This document shows positions 30,493 to 33,028 of a stretch of DNA of 33,028 bases, one piece after another (the stretch's first letter is position 1; every line of letters starts with the position of its first letter). Origin of the DNA: Treponema sp. GTDB taxonomy: Bacteria > Spirochaetota > Spirochaetia > Treponematales > Breznakiellaceae. The translations under genes and the position numbers were made by a program. The stretch covers positions 1-33,028 of the forward strand of contig JAISCD010000117.1 of the NCBI GenBank assembly GCA_031265825.1, in the 5' to 3' direction. The notes beneath the pieces are model-generated. The model was not told the DNA's origin. It made no database searches and worked only from the letters and a program-made list of their open reading frames with translations.

Positions 30493-32838
30493 CTATTCCC
30501 ATCCGCCTGCGGAGCCGCTTACCTTGCTGTCCAGCCTAACGCCGGACCCCGCCGTGCTATTGCGCTTCTTGGCAGGCGAATTAGCGACATAGACCGCGTA
30601 TCCGTAATCGTTGCCGTTAATCGCGGTATTCCTCAGCGTACTACTTGCGTCTGACCCGTAAATGATCCCGCCCGCCTGCTTGGTAAACGTCCCGCTACCG
30701 ACCACAACCACCCCGCCGCCGACGTTAGAAGCTGAATTACCACTGATCGTCCCGCCGCTCAGCGTAAACGTAGCATTATTGTTCACATTCACCCCGCCGC
30801 CCTCTTTGGCGGAATTACCGCTGATCGTCCCATTTTCCATCCTAAACGTCCCGCCGAGCACGAGCACCCCGCCGCCGTTGGAGGATGTCTTATTGCCGCT
30901 GATCGTCCCGCCGTTCTGCGTAAACGTAGCGTTAGTATTCACAAACACCCCGCCACCGACGTTAGATGCGGAATTGCCGCTGATTTCACCGCCGCTCTGC
31001 GTAAACGTAGCGTTAGTGCCCACATTCACCCCGCCACCACTACCGCTGGTGGAATTGCCACTGATCGTCCCATTTTCCATCCTAAATATCCCGCCGACCA
31101 CAATCACCCCGCCGCCGTTGACGGATGCCTTATTACCGCTGATTTCCCCGCTGGTCATCGTAAACGTAGCGTTAGTGTACACATACACCCCGCCACCAGC
31201 TTGAGAAGCGGAATTGCCGCTGATAATCCCGCTGGTCATCGTAAACGTAGCGTTAGTGTGCACAAGCACCCCGCCGCCGCTACCGGTGGCGTTATTGCCG
31301 CTGATCGTCCCGTTTTCTATCCTAAATATCCCGCCGACCACATGCACCCCGCCGCCATCTTGAGAAGCTGAATTGCCACTGATCGTCCCGCCGCTTAGCG
31401 TAAACGTAGCGTTAGTGTTCACATTCACCCCACCGCCATTTTTGGTGGCGTTATTGCCGCTGATCGTCCCGTTTTCCATCCTAAATATCCCACCGACCAC
31501 AATCACCCCGCCGCCGTTGACGGATGCCTTATTGCCGCTGATTTCCCCGCCGCTCTGCGTAAACGTAGCGTTAGTGTTCAAATACACCCCGCCGCCGCTA
31601 CCGGTGGTGGAATTGCCACTGATCTTCGAGCCGCTTTCCATCACCAGCGCGCCGCCTCCATTCACCCGTATCAACGAAGCCGTATTGCTACTCCGTCCTT
31701 GCAAGGTAACATTGTTTCCCAGAGTCAGTGTTACACCATTTCCTACAGTAAAGAGCGAACCGTCCGAACTCAAGCTAACCCTCCGCTCCGCGGCTCCTCC
31801 GTCAAGGGTTACGCTCACCTTCTTTCCACCGTACAAAAGCGTCTGCGGCGCGAGGTTCTCGTTGTTCTTTAAAGTAACCGTATACACGTCGCCTTCTCCC
31901 GCGTTGTTTGCGATCCACGTCAACGCTTGGGCAAGCGATAAATCGGCAGGGATGCTCATACTTATCGCTACCCCGGTCAATTCTTGCGTAAGAAGCCGCA
32001 TCGCCGTTATACCGCTGTCCAACGTTTGATAATCAACTGACCCGCCTACTACCTGCGCCCCGGATTCGAGGTTGATGATCGCCGCATTGAACATATTCTG
32101 GTCGCCCAACCGCCGCGCCGCAATCGACAGCACGAGCCGCGGATTATCCCCTTTGCCTATGTCTACCATGTTTTCGTCCGCGGTGATCCCGCTCCCCTGG
32201 TTGTCGTATTCCGTCTGTACCTGTTCCAGCGTCGCAGTGCGCGGATACACAGCGTACTTCCGACTCCTGATGAGATTGATGGACAAGATTTGCGCCAGCG
32301 TATCCGCGACCCGCGCGTCTATATCCCTGCCCAACTGCACAGGCGTTACCGCCAACTTTTCCAACCGCGAAACGTCTATCTTTGTCGCCTCAATGATCTT
32401 CTGTACCATGTCAGGCAGTTTGTTTTGTATCTCCCGTATATTCACGTAGGTCTGAACGTCCCCCGCGACCTGACGCAGATCGTCTATCTTCAAGATCGCA
32501 ATAGTCAGAAGGTTTTGATTGCCCAACTTGCCGATGTTGCCCGCGACTATGTAGTTCGCGCCGAGTTGCTTCCCGATAGCCATGATGGTATCGGGGTCCG
32601 TCATGCCCGCGTCTGCTTGGAACTTCCACTCGCTCCCGATAGCCCGCGTGATGCTCGTGCGTGGAATGGGCGTGAATACCGCGTTTAATTCACGGTTGAA
32701 CGAGAACAACTCCGCTATGGTCTCGCCTTCCTCCTCCGTGCCGCCGGTAAACGGCAACACAGCGAGGTTGTCTTTTGCAAACACCGCGCCCGCAACCGCA
32801 AGCGCCAATAATACAACCGCCAATTTCCTAAAAATCAT
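30493..32838 (-). CDS. Exported protein: CsgG/LpoB-like N-terminal region fused to beta-helix repeats
   Basis: 781 residues from the ATG at 32838, chosen because GGAGG lies five bases before it and MIFRKLAVVLLALAVAGAVFA is a clean signal peptide. The longer open frame to 33021 has none of these. Residues about 22-320 contain NLAVLPF and two related alpha/beta parts (GKQLGANYIVAGNIGK; LVLSIAARRLGDQNMF), reminiscent of CsgG/LpoB-type periplasmic domains (inference). Residues about 380-440 form a first beta-helix rung set (VTLTLGNNVTLQG). Then about twelve repeats of 26-27 residues follow the pattern G-x-ISGN-xA-xx-GGGV-x-V-x-NATFT-x-SG, alternating with VVGGIFRMENG-type rungs. This is the parallel beta-helix pattern of surface adhesins. 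The repeats are almost identical in DNA sequence. The C-terminus (KVSGSAGGWE) has no membrane anchor. Confidence 0.88.
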   Translation of the reverse strand: MIFRKLAVVLLALAVAGAVFAKDNLAVLPFTGGTEEEGETIAELFSFNRELNAVFTPIPRTSITRAIGSEWKFQADAGMTDPDTIMAIGKQLGANYIVAGNIGKLGNQNLLTIAILKIDDLRQVAGDVQTYVNIREIQNKLPDMVQKIIEATKIDVSRLEKLAVTPVQLGRDIDARVADTLAQILSINLIRSRKYAVYPRTATLEQVQTEYDNQGSGITADENMVDIGKGDNPRLVLSIAARRLGDQNMFNAAIINLESGAQVVGGSVDYQTLDSGITAMRLLTQELTGVAISMSIPADLSLAQALTWIANNAGEGDVYTVTLKNNENLAPQTLLYGGKKVSVTLDGGAAERRVSLSSDGSLFTVGNGVTLTLGNNVTLQGRSSNTASLIRVNGGGALVMESGSKISGNSTTGSGGGVYLNTNATFTQSGGEISGNKASVNGGGVIVVGGIFRMENGTISGNNATKNGGGVNVNTNATFTLSGGTISGNSASQDGGGVHVVGGIFRIENGTISGNNATGSGGGVLVHTNATFTMTSGIISGNSASQAGGGVYVYTNATFTMTSGEISGNKASVNGGGVIVVGGIFRMENGTISGNSTSGSGGGVNVGTNATFTQSGGEISGNSASNVGGGVFVNTNATFTQNGGTISGNKTSSNGGGVLVLGGTFRMENGTISGNSAKEGGGVNVNNNATFTLSGGTISGNSASNVGGGVVVVGSGTFTKQAGGIIYGSDASSTLRNTAINGNDYGYAVYVANSPAKKRNSTAGSGVRLDSKVSGSAGGWE

Positions 32839-33028
32839 ATAAACCTCCATAATTAAAGAAATCAAAAACGCGCCCGTGCCCGCGTGAGAATACCGCCGCG
32901 TGGGTCGAGGAACTCGGCGCAAGTCGGAGAATAGCGCGGCGCGTGCCGCAGATATTTTGTTTCGTTTATATATAAGATTACACAGCGGGGGGGGGGCCAA
33001 AGCAGTCGCAACAACTTTCATGTGGGGC
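32839..33028 (-). promoter_or_regulatory. 5' region of the beta-helix gene with a ten-C tract
   Basis: On the minus strand a TTTGG is followed by ten C (32996-32987), then GCTGTG and an AT-rich TAATCTTATATATAAACG that could act as a -10 region. The C run would then lie in the promoter spacer. Spacing from TTTGGC to TAATCT is 15 bp in this copy. The promoter call is tentative; the homopolymer is clear. Confidence 0.4.

Noticed and set aside
30662-32029. Plus-strand frames of 180 and 218 codons rich in Pro/Thr
   Set aside because: They are antisense to the beta-helix repeats and mirror their periodicity; the minus-strand gene has the signal peptide and ribosome site.
32839-33021. Longer N-terminus of the beta-helix protein starting at 33021
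   Set aside because: It would put the signal peptide about 60 residues inside the protein and translate the poly-C tract; the ATG at 32838 has a clear GGAGG site.

Overview
The window looks like a chromosomal segment of a spirochaete, most likely Treponema-like. This is an inference from gene content: an HU-HIG type DNA-binding protein, a MinD/FlhG-like ATPase coupled to a small membrane protein, PPDK, a large RecJ, and a secreted beta-helix protein. No rRNA or species marker is present, so the assignment is tentative. Housekeeping genes (recJ, the minD-like gene, ppdK, tRNA-Phe, topA, an aminotransferase, an SPL-type radical SAM gene, the HU-HIG gene, gltB) are separated by unusually long intergenic regions filled with repeats.

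Layout. 1-475: 5' part of an IS200-like/RAYT-type HUH transposase and a 40-bp tandem repeat. 475-4316: M23 peptidase and recJ on the minus strand, with repeats between them. 4430-5993: a leaderless two-gene operon (four-helix membrane protein and MinD-like ATPase). 5996-7458: a dense array of GTGTCTGACACC palindromes, a longer dispersed repeat, an 11-C tract and a 21-bp minisatellite. 7480-9306: a secreted or structural hypothetical protein and a Cys-rich lipoprotein with a strong terminator. 9790-12879: PPDK with an unusual AT-hook-rich C-terminal tail. 12934-13387: a gene remnant and tRNA-Phe. 13602-15622: topA. 15772-18783: an AT-rich, probably transferred island (lipoprotein, 21-bp array, ABC permease and ATPase). 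18967-21608: leaderless aminotransferase gene, repeats, radical SAM protein. 22243-28091: HU-HIG gene, a 29-unit 21-bp array, gltB. 28092-33028: repeats, a paralogue of the 7480 protein, another 21-bp array and a secreted beta-helix repeat protein.

The main unusual themes are these. (i) A very abundant family of short palindromic repeats occurs together with a RAYT-like HUH transposase that has copies just upstream. (ii) Five unrelated minisatellites share the same 21-bp period. (iii) Three genes have near-consensus promoters placed so that transcription should begin at, or three bases before, the start codon. (iv) PPDK carries four AT-hook-like motifs in an extra C-terminal tail. (v) Repeats have supplied the start or stop ends of several genes. 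(vi) Three otherwise unrelated genes share one 3' terminator module, and a pair of paralogous two-part hypothetical proteins lies among them. None of these could be tested by database search here.
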